52,927 nt of DNA. Source: Bacteroidales bacterium. GTDB taxonomy: Bacteria; Bacteroidota; Bacteroidia; Bacteroidales; JAADJA01. Location of the stretch: NCBI GenBank assembly GCA_016783885.1, contig JADHVR010000018.1:1-52927 (forward strand), in the 5' to 3' direction. How positions within the stretch are numbered: the first letter of the stretch is position 1; every line of letters starts with the position of its first letter. Below, piece after piece: positions 1 to 9,829 of this stretch. The position numbers were made by a program, and so were the translations under genes. The notes beneath the pieces are model-generated. The model had not been told where the DNA came from, made no database searches, and saw only the letters and a program-made list of their open reading frames with translations.

Positions 1-1
1 C

Positions 2-148
2 AATAAGCAAAAAATACTGAACGACAGTTTGCTGTTTAATCATACAAAAGCTTTAGCCGAAAAGTATTATATGACATTTGACGAGATGCTGCAAATTGAG
101 GCTGAACGGATGGAAAAATCAGAAAATACTAAAATGGATGATGATTGA
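2..148 (+). CDS. C-terminal fragment of an unknown protein
   Basis: An open frame runs in from the left edge and stops at TGA 146-148, giving 48 residues. The peptide is charged and ends in an acidic tail (KMDDD); it contains a YYMTFDEMLQIEAERMEK stretch that looks helical. I do not recognise the family. The reading frame is open across the whole visible segment and the codon use resembles the neighbours, so a real gene end is likely, but the fragment is too short to assign. It converges with the large minus-strand gene at 269-4243. Confidence 0.5.
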   Translation, partial: NKQKILNDSLLFNHTKALAEKYYMTFDEMLQIEAERMEKSENTKMDDD

Positions 149-166
149 ATGATTGAATGATTGAAT
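143..166. repeat. Octamer tandem repeat at a gene end
   Basis: Three consecutive copies of GATTGAAT span the stop codon of the left-edge gene, followed by a degenerate fourth copy. Such micro-repeats can arise by slippage. No function is inferred. Confidence 0.6.
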
Positions 167-268
167 GATAAAATGATAGAATATATTGTTAGCCTTAACA
201 TCAATCTGGCAATTTTCATTTTATGGTTGACATTTCTTTATTATTTAATCATTTACGCATTTATGTTT

Positions 269-3200
269 TTAATCCATAAAAATCATCTTTCCTGTGAGCA
301 CTTCATTATCAAATGTCAGCTTATAGAAGTATATTCCCGGCTTAACCCTGTTCCCGCTTTGGTTGGTGGCGTCCCATATTATTGTATGGCTTCCTTTGTT
401 AAGCATTAAGCCCGGAATAAGTGTTTTAATCTTTGTGCCTTTAAAATCAAATATATCAAGTGTTAATTTACCGGATTTCTTTACTTCGAACCAGATTTGT
501 GTTTTATCACTGAAAGGATTGGGCATGCTTTCAAATCGGGAAATATAATTGTTCCTCCCAATGCCAGGGATAATTTCAACATACATCCAAACAGGAATAA
601 TATATTCATTGTCCAAATGGTCTGTTATAATAATATTAGCCATGTAGTTGCCTTCTTCCAGTCCGGTTGCATCAAAAGTAACTTCTATTGTGTCGCCGGT
701 AGCCGGATTGAGACCACCGTTTTGCTGGTCAACGGATAACCAGCCCACACTATTGCCCAGCGAATCCTCCACTTCCACAGAATAAACAATCGGACCCGTG
801 CCTTCATTCATTAAAGTAATTGTGTCAGTAACAATTTCACCACTTTCAAGAGTTAGCACAAATGTTTCCGGATTGTACGTCAACTGTGGATATGGATCGC
901 CAAAAGGCGGGAATGTGATATTATCCACCCATCCGCAATCTGAGCCGTTACTTACCGAATAATCTTTTTCATAAGACCACTTCAATGTATGTATTCCTGC
1001 GCTGATAGGATATGTTGATATACTCCAGTCCTGTTCGCCCTCCCAGGCTCCTTTTTCAATCCCGTCGATATAAAACCTGAGAAAATCATAGGTAGCTTCA
1101 CTGGAGACTTTTTTATAAAAACCTATTTCACCATCACTTAAAACACAAATCTCGAGTAGCATATCAGATGTTTGTTCATCGCCAATATCTCCCGACCTGG
1201 CGCTATAGTTGCCCTCAAACATGATATTATCGTCAATCATCCATTCGGCATCACCGCCAAGCTGCCAGGGATATGCAGAAAAATTTCCTGTTTCAAAGCC
1301 CTCGCAAATCAATCCAACGATTACATATATCTGGTCAGAAGCAGTGTAATCATTATCAGCTTCAATATCTACTGTAAATTCTAAAATATACCCGACAGGA
1401 ATTTCGTCGGAAGCAGTAACATTAAAGGTTACAGTGTCATTATTATACGGGTTTAGGATATTAATATTCCCTGTGTTGTTATTTATTGTTACATAAGGAT
1501 CATCGGATGATAATGTAGCCACAATATTATTTGCCGTTGCTCCGCCGTCATTTACCAATGTAACTATCAAGTCAGCCGTTTCGCCCGGGTCTAAACCACC
1601 ATTGCCGCCATCATCCACTGTAACGCTTCCGGCAGAAATTTCAGGCGCATAAGCAGTCAGGTAAATATGACTTACCCATTCTCCTCCCGAATCATCAGTA
1701 ATAAGCGTATTGAAATCAAGGTCATGTCCATTCGGAACAAGATTTCCTACATCAAAAACAAATGCATCGGTAAAAGTCTTTATCTCGCCGGGTTCAAAGT
1801 TGCCAAGTATCTCCATGCTATCGACCACAGTAACATACTCATCATTAATTGATATTAGCATATCTGCACCGGTTATGGTTACCACTCCCAGACTTTTAAT
1901 AGAAACAGATAAATAAGTCGTTTCGCCAAACTCAATAATATCATCGCCTCCTGAAACAACCGTATAATCATCTACAACTAAATAATTAGACCCGTCTGTT
2001 GAGAATAGTAAAATCTTTGAGTTGGATAAATTGTTTTCGTCGGTTACCCTGAATTTTATCTCGAAGTTATTATATATTTTCTGGGGTGTTCCGTTAAAAA
2101 TACCATATCGTGACACCTCAAATTCTTCAGGGTGATGTGAGGCTTCCAGATCACAGACAAATTCAGGGGTAATAGAAGGATCGTTTGTAACTTCGGTAAA
2201 CTGGTAGTATTTATTATCTCCCGCCGAAAGTCCTGACAACCATTCAATATTTGTATAATCATTTACATCTCCGTAATAAAATTTTATATTCCCATTTTTA
2301 TATAAGGTTACGGCAAAATTCAATTCAGTAGTGCCTTGTTGTCCGTTTACAGAAACTTTCCAGCGAAATGTAGCTGAATTTTCACCCCCTTCGTACCACA
2401 TACCATCATTACTCGTTGGGTAAATTCTCAAATCAGTATAAAACGGAGCAATATGCTTATTTTTTGTAAAAGTAAAAAAGTCATATACTGAATAAGGCCA
2501 GTCAAAATAATTCTCAAACATAATAGTGCCATCTACATTAACCCTTACTTCATCATATTCTTCTCCGTAAAACGGAAATGTGAAATCAAGTTGTTTTAAT
2601 GCATAGCCGTCGTTATTATTACTCGGAGTTAACTGTTGGGCGCTAACCATCGGAAATGTTTGAGTATAATTTGTTTCGGTAAAATTCAGGTCAAAATCCC
2701 ACAAATAAGGTTCAGTTCCTCCCGAAGCCGTTAACTGGCAGGTATATGGCTCATAAACCGTAGCTACCGGAAGCGTGTCATTATCTATAAAAACATTATT
2801 ATATTCAACAGTATGATTCACCCATAATTTAGTCAATGAGTTTTGATTAAGGTTAACATTGGTCTGATCGCAATTTATTTCATTAACACCATTTGTATAA
2901 TCAATTAAAGAATACTGAATTATCTCACCTGAACTCAAGTTATTCGGATCATCTTCATCTACTAAAATAAAATACCTTGCGGGTGTACCCGGTTCGATCA
3001 AATTTAAAAACGGTGTTATATCCAATCCGAATTCAATTGTTTTATCTTCTTCGGAAGAACCTCCTTGCATATAATTACACCCTCCCTGAAAATCAAAAAT
3101 AGGAAATCCAAGCACATATTCAGGTACTTCAGAGGTTGTATCGGTTGATATTCCCATCCGTACCCTGATCTGGTGACGGCAAGTATGTTTCAGAGTAATA

Positions 3201-4243
3201 CGTGTTGTAAGCAGAGGTTCCGTGCCTGCCTTGGCATAAAGAACATGAACCGCATTATTCCATATTCCGCCATTACCATAGGGGTCGGCAAGGGTTTTAT
3301 ACATCATATAGCAAAATCCATTGTTTCCGAAACTGGGGCCGCCGCTGTAAGTATTGGCAAATCTTAATCCACCGATTTCCCAATCCATTACATTAACGTC
3401 ACCATCTCCATTAATATCTATATGATTAGTATATTGCCCGTCATTATTATAATCCCAGCAAATCGAATCGTGATAACCGGAAACTGTTAATCCATGATTT
3501 GCATAACCCCAGCTTGTCATTACATACATCCCTGCCTCCGGGGTTCCCGGTGGTAAAGTAGGCATTCCATAAGGACATGACGTGTAAAAATTGGCAACAC
3601 CGCCTACATCTGATCCTTCCAAATGATTGTCAATCCAGTGTCGTAACGTCAGCACACCTTCTTCGGTTGAAACATCTATCTGAAAAGCTTCGGCTAACCT
3701 GTTGTGCATAGCCTGGTAATAATTGTCGTAGCCGCTCATCCAGCGCTTTGGACCCCCGGCAGACATTCCGCCATAAGTTGTTACATTAGGCGTTCCCCCT
3801 GTCTTTATTATTTCAAAGCTATGGAAATAGCTGACACCGTACCAACCATCACCACCATTTGCAAAATTCCAGCAAAAATGAGTGGGGTATTGATTATCGG
3901 GATCATTTGAAGGCAAATTCCTCAAACGATTCATTGCATAAGTATACCCAAGTCCTACTCCGCTTGCCTGTCCGCACTCTAAAGCAACCTGTGCAAAGAC
4001 CGGCCGCCAGTGTATATTTGCCGAATTGTCAACAACAGGAGGCAATAACGGAGCATTGGGTCCCTTAAAACTTTCGGGTAAGATTAGCCTGGGAAGATTT
4101 GCCAATTCAATGGAATCCTCTACTGATAAAGGTGTTAATTTTTCATACCCTTTGGGCGGAATTTCTTTCTGTGCGTATGTTTCAGAAAAAATAAACAAGC
4201 TTAACAGAAAGGTAGATATAACAAAAAAGTAGTTTTTTTTCAT
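269..4243 (-). CDS. Secreted papain-like (C1-type) protein with T9SS sorting domain
   Basis: A 1324-aa exported multidomain protein. Residues 1-24 form a signal peptide ending at YAQ. Residues 75-310 resemble a papain-fold cysteine peptidase: Q85 and C90 (AQVALECGQAS), H250 (NHGLTVSGY) and N297 (FANTYS) sit in the order oxyanion Gln, Cys, His, Asn. The Cys context is atypical, lacking the usual CGSCWAF, so activity is not assured. An EF-hand-like loop (D276 to D287) lies between His and Asn. The middle carries several Ig/CARDB-like repeats, and about 980-1115 is an adhesin/MAM-like module also present in the C25 protease at 47288-52405. Residues about 1238-1324 (MPNPFSDKTQIWF, KPGIYFYKL) are a type A T9SS sorting domain, so the protein should cross the outer membrane and be surface-attached or released. 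The start has a good signal peptide. Peptidase identity is an inference. Confidence 0.8.
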   Translation of the reverse strand: MKKNYFFVISTFLLSLFIFSETYAQKEIPPKGYEKLTPLSVEDSIELANLPRLILPESFKGPNAPLLPPVVDNSANIHWRPVFAQVALECGQASGVGLGYTYAMNRLRNLPSNDPDNQYPTHFCWNFANGGDGWYGVSYFHSFEIIKTGGTPNVTTYGGMSAGGPKRWMSGYDNYYQAMHNRLAEAFQIDVSTEEGVLTLRHWIDNHLEGSDVGGVANFYTSCPYGMPTLPPGTPEAGMYVMTSWGYANHGLTVSGYHDSICWDYNNDGQYTNHIDINGDGDVNVMDWEIGGLRFANTYSGGPSFGNNGFCYMMYKTLADPYGNGGIWNNAVHVLYAKAGTEPLLTTRITLKHTCRHQIRVRMGISTDTTSEVPEYVLGFPIFDFQGGCNYMQGGSSEEDKTIEFGLDITPFLNLIEPGTPARYFILVDEDDPNNLSSGEIIQYSLIDYTNGVNEINCDQTNVNLNQNSLTKLWVNHTVEYNNVFIDNDTLPVATVYEPYTCQLTASGGTEPYLWDFDLNFTETNYTQTFPMVSAQQLTPSNNNDGYALKQLDFTFPFYGEEYDEVRVNVDGTIMFENYFDWPYSVYDFFTFTKNKHIAPFYTDLRIYPTSNDGMWYEGGENSATFRWKVSVNGQQGTTELNFAVTLYKNGNIKFYYGDVNDYTNIEWLSGLSAGDNKYYQFTEVTNDPSITPEFVCDLEASHHPEEFEVSRYGIFNGTPQKIYNNFEIKFRVTDENNLSNSKILLFSTDGSNYLVVDDYTVVSGGDDIIEFGETTYLSVSIKSLGVVTITGADMLISINDEYVTVVDSMEILGNFEPGEIKTFTDAFVFDVGNLVPNGHDLDFNTLITDDSGGEWVSHIYLTAYAPEISAGSVTVDDGGNGGLDPGETADLIVTLVNDGGATANNIVATLSSDDPYVTINNNTGNINILNPYNNDTVTFNVTASDEIPVGYILEFTVDIEADNDYTASDQIYVIVGLICEGFETGNFSAYPWQLGGDAEWMIDDNIMFEGNYSARSGDIGDEQTSDMLLEICVLSDGEIGFYKKVSSEATYDFLRFYIDGIEKGAWEGEQDWSISTYPISAGIHTLKWSYEKDYSVSNGSDCGWVDNITFPPFGDPYPQLTYNPETFVLTLESGEIVTDTITLMNEGTGPIVYSVEVEDSLGNSVGWLSVDQQNGGLNPATGDTIEVTFDATGLEEGNYMANIIITDHLDNEYIIPVWMYVEIIPGIGRNNYISRFESMPNPFSDKTQIWFEVKKSGKLTLDIFDFKGTKIKTLIPGLMLNKGSHTIIWDATNQSGNRVKPGIYFYKLTFDNEVLTGKMIFMD

Positions 4244-4402
4244 GATTTACAAAAATTAATTATTGCAGCTAATTTAAGACAAATATTAATAATATAAGGT
4301 TGCAATGATTGTTCCATTCAGTAATCATTGACTGTCCATGCGTTCTTCCTTCGGTCATTATTCTGCTTTTCATACCTGATACGATAAAAATTTGAAACCC
4401 TT

Positions 4403-4436
4403 TTTGGATTTTAATGTATTTATTATTTTACATTTG
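4403..4436 (+). promoter_or_regulatory. Bacteroidota-type promoter for topA
   Basis: TTTG at 4403-4406 and TACATTTG at 4429-4436 match the -33 (TTTG) and -7 (TAnnTTTG) elements, with 22 nt between them. Transcription would begin about 4443, leaving a leader of roughly 40 nt before the ATG at 4481. Confidence 0.6.
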
Positions 4437-4480
4437 CACAATTTTTTAGAAAGCTTAATTATTTATTAAAACAAATTGTG

Positions 4481-6799
4481 ATGGCTAAAAATCTTGTAAT
4501 TGTTGAGTCTCCGGCTAAAGCAAAAACGATTGAAAGGTTCCTTGGAAAAGAATATTCGGTAAAGTCGTGCTTCGGGCATGTAAGAGACCTTTCAAAAAAA
4601 GATTTAAGTGTTGATGTTAACAAAGGATTTGTCCCAAACTACGAAATACCTGCCGATAAAAAAAAGATAATTTCCGAGCTTAAAAAAATTGCCAAAGACG
4701 CTGAAACAATATGGCTGGCTACTGATGAAGACCGTGAAGGGGAAGCCATATCATGGCATTTGGTACAAGCATTGAATCTCGAAGAAAAAAAAACCAAAAG
4801 AATTGTTTTCCACGAAATAACCAAATCTGCAATTTTAGATGCCATTAAAAATCCAAGAGGAATCGACAATAAACTTGTGGATGCACAGCAGGCAAGAAGA
4901 GTATTAGACCGCCTTGTCGGATACGAAATTTCTCCTGTCCTCTGGAAAAAAATTAAACCTGCTCTTTCAGCCGGTCGTGTTCAATCGGTGGCTGTTAGGT
5001 TAATCGTTGAGCAGGAGGAAGAAATTAAAGCATTTAAGCCCGAATCTTCTTTTAAAATCACTGCTAAGTTTGAAATCGTAAAAAGCAATGGAACTACTTT
5101 TTTGGATACCGAACTTTCCACCCGGTTTAAAACAAAAAAAGAGGCAGTTGCTTTTTTAAATAAATGTATTCCCGCAGAATTTACAATAGTTTCAGTTGAA
5201 ACAAAGCCAGCTAAAAAATCTCCTGCACCGCCTTTCATTACATCGACACTTCAACAGGAAGCCTCAAGAAAATTAGGATTCTCTGTCGCGAAAACAATGC
5301 TTGTAGCCCAACAGCTATACGAATCGGGTAAAATTACTTATATGCGTACCGATTCCGTTAATCTTTCAAATCTCGCTTTATCAATGGCTAAAAAGGTGAT
5401 TACGAAAAATTACGGAGAAGATTATGTAAAAACCAGGCAATATGTAACTAAAGTAAAAGCTGCCCAGGAAGCCCATGAAGCCATAAGACCAACCTATTTG
5501 GAAAACCAGACAATAGAAGGAGACGCTTCACGAAAAAGACTTTATGAACTTATCTGGAAAAGGACTATTGCTTCCCAGATGGCTGATGCACTATTAGAAA
5601 AGACAAATGTTACTATTGACATTTCAACAACGAAAGAAAAATTTGTAGCAAAAGGCGAAGTAATAAAATTTGACGGATTTTTAAAAGTATATTTAGAATC
5701 GACAGATGATGAAGTTGGCGACACTCAAAAAGGAGTATTGCCGCCACTTTCAAAAGGCGAAAAACTTCGAAGAAATATTATAAATGCTGTCGAAAAATTT
5801 ACGCAATATCCTCCGAGATATACCGAAGCCAGCCTTGTAAAAAAACTTGAAGAACTGGGTATTGGAAGACCTTCCACTTATGCTCCTACTATTTCTACTA
5901 TACAAAAACGGGAATATGTAGAAAAAGCAGACAGGACAGGAGTTGAACGTAAGTACGGTTTTATTTCTCTTAGCAATGGCAGCATAGTGGAGGAGATAAA
6001 AACCGAAAAAACAGGATTTGAAAAAGCCAAGCTCTTTCCTACTGACATAGGTAGCATTGTAAATAATTTCCTGGTACAGTATTTTAATAATATCATGGAC
6101 TATAACTTTACTGCCAATGCTGAGAAAGAATTTGATGAAATCGCACATGGAAATAAAGTATGGAATGATATGATCAAAGAATTTTACACACCTTTCCACA
6201 ATTGTGTTCAGGAAACATTGGAAAAATCTAAAAAGCAAAGTGGTGAACGCTTATTAGGAACTGACCCGGAAACGGGCAGAAATGTTTATACAAAAATTGG
6301 CAGATACGGTCCTATTGTTCAGATCGGCGAATCAAACGATGAGGAGAAACCAAAATTTGCAGGAATGAGAAAGGGACAAAGTATTGAGTCGGTAACCCTT
6401 GAAGAAGCTCTCGGATTGTTTAAGCTTCCGCGAACCATTGGAAGTTACGAGAATGAAGAAATGACTGTGGCTATCGGACGCTTTGGACCTTATATTAAAC
6501 ACACAAACCTGTTTTATTCACTTGGAAAAAACAATGACCCTCTTTCGGTTTCGCAGGAAAGAGCGATAGAAATTATTGAGAACAAACGAAAACAAGAAAA
6601 AGAAAAGATAATAAAAAAATATGAAGAAGACCCTTCAATCAGTGTACTTAAAGGCAGATACGGAGCATATTTAAAAAAAGAAAAAAAGAATTACAGAATT
6701 CCCAAAGGCAAAGATCCCGAAAGTTTAACATTTGAAGGATGCAGACAAATCATCGATGCCGCCGATAAAAAGCAGACGGGCAAAAAGAAAAAAAAATAA
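4481..6799 (+). CDS. topA: DNA topoisomerase I (type IA)
   Basis: Relaxes negatively supercoiled DNA by transient single-strand cleavage. The 772-aa protein has an N-terminal TOPRIM domain (VESPAKAK with E9; TDEDREGE with D82 and D84) and the catalytic tyrosine Y287 in ITYMRTDS. Residues about 590-765 hold three C-terminal topoisomerase repeats (GRYGPIVQ, GRFGPYIKH, GRYGAYLK) in place of cysteine zinc ribbons, followed by a lysine-rich tail. An in-frame GTG lies immediately before the ATG; the ATG at 4481 is chosen because it gives the usual MAKNLVIVESPAKA start. A Bacteroidota promoter sits just upstream and a hairpin with a T-run follows the gene. Confidence 0.97.
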   Translation: MAKNLVIVESPAKAKTIERFLGKEYSVKSCFGHVRDLSKKDLSVDVNKGFVPNYEIPADKKKIISELKKIAKDAETIWLATDEDREGEAISWHLVQALNLEEKKTKRIVFHEITKSAILDAIKNPRGIDNKLVDAQQARRVLDRLVGYEISPVLWKKIKPALSAGRVQSVAVRLIVEQEEEIKAFKPESSFKITAKFEIVKSNGTTFLDTELSTRFKTKKEAVAFLNKCIPAEFTIVSVETKPAKKSPAPPFITSTLQQEASRKLGFSVAKTMLVAQQLYESGKITYMRTDSVNLSNLALSMAKKVITKNYGEDYVKTRQYVTKVKAAQEAHEAIRPTYLENQTIEGDASRKRLYELIWKRTIASQMADALLEKTNVTIDISTTKEKFVAKGEVIKFDGFLKVYLESTDDEVGDTQKGVLPPLSKGEKLRRNIINAVEKFTQYPPRYTEASLVKKLEELGIGRPSTYAPTISTIQKREYVEKADRTGVERKYGFISLSNGSIVEEIKTEKTGFEKAKLFPTDIGSIVNNFLVQYFNNIMDYNFTANAEKEFDEIAHGNKVWNDMIKEFYTPFHNCVQETLEKSKKQSGERLLGTDPETGRNVYTKIGRYGPIVQIGESNDEEKPKFAGMRKGQSIESVTLEEALGLFKLPRTIGSYENEEMTVAIGRFGPYIKHTNLFYSLGKNNDPLSVSQERAIEIIENKRKQEKEKIIKKYEEDPSISVLKGRYGAYLKKEKKNYRIPKGKDPESLTFEGCRQIIDAADKKQTGKKKKK

Positions 6800-6810
6800 A
6801 ATCAGATTAT

Positions 6811-6838
6811 TCGGGGAATATTTTCATCCCCCTTTTTT
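6811..6838 (+). terminator. Probable intrinsic terminator after topA
   Basis: GGGGA at 6812-6816 pairs with TCCCC at 6826-6830 and is followed directly by a run of T, 12 nt after the topA stop. The stem is short (5 bp). Confidence 0.5.
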
Positions 6839-6965
6839 GATAAATTTTAATAACCGTGAATTACTTAAAAAAACACTCCGGGATAAAATTTATCAAATTT
6901 CTCATAACTTTTTTCCAATATTATTGTATAAATAACAAACTTGACAATTAACAAAGTTTGATGCT

Positions 6966-8141
6966 ATGGACATTTCAATATACTTAGAGCCTCTGGAATT
7001 GTCTGAGATTAATTTGAATGAAAATTCATCCGGTCAAAAATTAGGAGACATTATAAAAATTTATTTTAATAAAGATAAATTTCCGGAGCTTGGTGATGTT
7101 GATATTGCCATAATAGGCGTTAAGGAAGACCGAAAAGCTGTTAATAACAAAGGTTGCGCACATGCCCCCGATTATGTCAGAAATCATCTGTATAAACTAT
7201 TCAAGGGCGATTATAAAGTCCGTATTGCCGATTTGGGAAACATAAAAAAAGGTCATAAAATAAATGATACATATTTTGCCCTGTCAGGCATTGTCTCAGA
7301 ACTGATTCAAAAAAATATCATTCCCGTAATTATAGGTGGCAGCCAGGATTTGACTTTCGCCAATTACAGGGCGTATGAATCGTTAGGTCGAATTATAAAT
7401 ATAGTGGCTCTCGATTCGGTTTTTGATATTGGAAAAACAGATCAGGAACTCGACTCACAATCATATTTAAATAAAACTATTCTTCACCAGCCAAACTTCT
7501 TGTTCAATTATACTAATATTGGTTATCAGTCATATTTTGTTGACCCGGAAGCTATTAATTTAATGAAAAACCTCTACTTCGATGTTTACAGGTTGGGTTA
7601 CATCAGGGAGAATCCGGAAGAAGCAGAACCTTTGGTCAGAAATGCAGATATGATATCGGTTGATATTTCAGCAATCCGGCAATCGGATGCCCCGGGAAAC
7701 GGGAATGCTTCACCCAATGGGTTTTATGGTGAAGAAATCTGCCGGATAATGAGATACGCCGGACTGAGCGATAAGCTATCATCTTTAGGTATTTATGAAA
7801 TCAATCCGAAATATGATATTAACAACCAAACAGTGCATCTTGCGGCTCAAATGATATGGTACTTCATTGATGGATACTATAATCGTAAACACGACCATCC
7901 TTACACAGATAAAGAAGAATATATCAAATATACCGTTTCCATTAAAGACCATAAAGACCAGTTAGTATTTTATAAAAGCAAAAAGAGCGACAGGTGGTGG
8001 ATGGATGTACCTGTAAAAACTAATTATAAAAATATTTACGAACGCCATCATCTTGTCCCCTGTTCGTATAACGATTATGAAATAGCCTGTAAAGACGACA
8101 TCCCCGACCGCTGGTGGCAGGCATACCAGAAGCTGATGTAA
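6966..8141 (+). CDS. Arginase/formimidoylglutamase-like protein with degraded metal site
   Basis: A 391-aa protein with the ureohydrolase fold: DIAIIGVKEDR near the N-terminus, a GG loop at 124-127, the DAHxD-equivalent at 150-154, and SVDISAIRQSDAPG at 231-244. True arginases bind two Mn ions through His in GGxH, Asp-His-Asp in DAHxD and Asp-Asp in DxDxxxP. Here these positions read GGSQ, DSVFD and VDIS, so three of six ligands (Q127, V152, S235) are changed. Residues about 290-391 form an extra C-terminal region (DRWWMDVP, PDRWWQAYQ). From memory, a family like this often lies next to topA in Bacteroidota and is annotated formimidoylglutamase. Whether it retains any hydrolase activity is doubtful. 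Start choice: the first ATG, 167 bp after topA. Confidence 0.8.
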   Translation: MDISIYLEPLELSEINLNENSSGQKLGDIIKIYFNKDKFPELGDVDIAIIGVKEDRKAVNNKGCAHAPDYVRNHLYKLFKGDYKVRIADLGNIKKGHKINDTYFALSGIVSELIQKNIIPVIIGGSQDLTFANYRAYESLGRIINIVALDSVFDIGKTDQELDSQSYLNKTILHQPNFLFNYTNIGYQSYFVDPEAINLMKNLYFDVYRLGYIRENPEEAEPLVRNADMISVDISAIRQSDAPGNGNASPNGFYGEEICRIMRYAGLSDKLSSLGIYEINPKYDINNQTVHLAAQMIWYFIDGYYNRKHDHPYTDKEEYIKYTVSIKDHKDQLVFYKSKKSDRWWMDVPVKTNYKNIYERHHLVPCSYNDYEIACKDDIPDRWWQAYQKLM

Positions 8142-8218
8142 CCCCATCTATATCTCCCCCTTGGTAAAGATCTTTTTAAAATTTTAATTTGAGTAATTTA
8201 AACTTTAGGCATTAGTAT

Positions 8219-8770
8219 TTACTTCACCCTTCCCGGATTTTTTGTAATAAACTGTTTCCATCCCGAATAGTTGGAACCGGAAGTTGAAATTCCTTTCTGA
8301 AAATAATGACACACGGCAGCCGCCAGTCCGTCGGTAGCGTCTAAGTATTCAGGTTTTTTATCTATCGACAGTAAATTTACCAACATTGCAGCTACCTGCT
8401 CTTTTGATGCATTACCATTTCCGGTTATGGATTGTTTAATTTTTTTTGGAGTATATTCAAAAATTGGCACCGAGCGGAAGAGGGCTGCCGCCATAGCAAC
8501 ACCTTGTGCCCTGCCCAGCTTGAGCATTGACTGAACATTCTTACCGTAAAAAGGAGCTTCTATTGCCAGTTCATCGGGTTTGTATTCATCAATTAAAAAA
8601 AGAGTTCTTTCAAAAATATTTTTTAGCTTTAGAGCCTGATTACTGTATTTACTTAACTGAACAACACCTAATGAAATAAGTTGTAATTTTGAACTTTTTT
8701 GTTGAATAAGTCCGTAACCCATTATATTTGTGCCAGGATCAATACCTAATATGACGCGTTCTGATTCCAA
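8219..8770 (-). CDS. ruvC: Holliday junction endonuclease RuvC
   Basis: Resolves four-way DNA junctions made during recombination and fork repair, acting as a dimer with RuvAB. The 183-aa product has the four acidic catalytic residues in the expected spacing: D11 (GIDPGT), E71 ([11 protein letters not shown]), D144 and D147 (DATDGLAAA). Length and spacing match E. coli RuvC (D7, E66, D138, D141). It is convergent with the ureohydrolase-like gene and divergent from the membrane protein at 8800, with only 29 bp between the two starts. Confidence 0.97.
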   Translation of the reverse strand: MESERVILGIDPGTNIMGYGLIQQKSSKLQLISLGVVQLSKYSNQALKLKNIFERTLFLIDEYKPDELAIEAPFYGKNVQSMLKLGRAQGVAMAAALFRSVPIFEYTPKKIKQSITGNGNASKEQVAAMLVNLLSIDKKPEYLDATDGLAAAVCHYFQKGISTSGSNYSGWKQFITKNPGRVK

Positions 8771-8799
8771 AATAAAAGTTTAATTTTGTAACTGATTAA

Positions 8800-9822
8800 A
8801 TGAAGTATTTTACAAATATACATAAAAACAAAACGTTTAATTATATCATAAGATTTGCAATAATTATTGCAACTTATTACTTCATTTATAAACAGATTTT
8901 TCAACATAAAAAGCTGGATTTTGTTCTACAGTCTTTTTCCGAACTATTAGATCAGCCACATGTTTATCTGTTCGTTGTTTGGATAACTTTATTAATGGTG
9001 GTTAACTGGGGGATCGAGTCGTTAAAATGGCAATTTATGATAAATAAAATTGAAAGAGTTCCCTATTTAAAATCTTTTAAAGCAGTTCTCTCGGGTATTT
9101 CAGTAAGTATTTTTACTCCAAACAGGGTTGGTGAATGGTTTGGGCGTGTATTTATGCTTGAAAAAGCAAATCCATGGAAAGGAGTTTTTATTACAATTGT
9201 CGGAAGTTTAAGCCAGTTGCTTGTTACCATCATCGCTGGCGCTGTAAGTCTTTTGTTTTACATCCCTATGTATTTTCGCAACGCTGAATTCTATTCTGAT
9301 TATCTGTATTATGGAATAATATTACTTGTGGTAGTTATAATAACAACTTTAATCCTGTTTTTTCTGAACATAACTGCCTTGCCGGGTTTTGTCAAACGCT
9401 TTATCAAACAACGATTTGTGCATTTTAACGAATATTTTTCCGTAATTTCATCATTCTCAACATTTGAACTCGTTACTGTTTTACTACTTAGCCTCTTACG
9501 TTATTGTGTCTTTGCATTGCAATTTTATCTTTTTTTAATGATGTTTTCAGTAGATATTCCTTTAATTCACGGACTTATTATCATCGCCCTTGTATTTTTT
9601 ATTATGACAGCCATTCCTACGGTTACTCTTGCGGAACTCGGAATCAGGGGGTCCGTTTCACTCTATTTTATCGGATTATATTTTGAAAAATTTGGTGAAC
9701 TAACCGATAAAATCAATATAGGTATTCTTTCATCTTCGTCATCTCTGTGGCTCATCAATCTTGCAATCCCTGCTATTTTGGGTACTTTCTTTGTTTATAG
9801 GTTAAATTTTTTCAGGAAATAA
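8800..9822 (+). CDS. LPG synthase TM-region (UPF0104-like) membrane protein
   Basis: A 340-aa integral membrane protein with about eight hydrophobic segments. It contains features of the flippase-like domain found in MprF-type lysylphosphatidylglycerol synthases: NRVGEWFGRVFMLE at about 107-120 and PTVTLAELGIRGSVSLYF at about 268-285. The soluble aminoacyl-transferase part of MprF is absent, so a lipid-handling or flippase role is more likely than aminoacylation. It is followed after 7 bp by a GT2 glycosyltransferase, suggesting a two-gene unit for a membrane glycolipid. A TAATTTTG box at 8781-8788 fits a -7 element and would give a very short leader. Confidence 0.8.
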   Translation: MKYFTNIHKNKTFNYIIRFAIIIATYYFIYKQIFQHKKLDFVLQSFSELLDQPHVYLFVVWITLLMVVNWGIESLKWQFMINKIERVPYLKSFKAVLSGISVSIFTPNRVGEWFGRVFMLEKANPWKGVFITIVGSLSQLLVTIIAGAVSLLFYIPMYFRNAEFYSDYLYYGIILLVVVIITTLILFFLNITALPGFVKRFIKQRFVHFNEYFSVISSFSTFELVTVLLLSLLRYCVFALQFYLFLMMFSVDIPLIHGLIIIALVFFIMTAIPTVTLAELGIRGSVSLYFIGLYFEKFGELTDKINIGILSSSSSLWLINLAIPAILGTFFVYRLNFFRK

Positions 9823-9829
9823 AACTATA

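Noticed and set aside
143-166. CRISPR-like array at the left edge
   Set aside because: Octamer units without spacers; simple slippage repeat.
161-409. 82-aa plus-strand ORF near the left edge
   Set aside because: It overlaps the C-terminal sorting domain of the minus-strand T9SS protein and its first part is AT-rich hydrophobic translation of intergenic DNA.
5750-6238. 162-aa minus-strand ORF inside topA
   Set aside because: Antisense shadow of a certain gene; the composition is Phe/Cys-rich as expected for an antisense frame.
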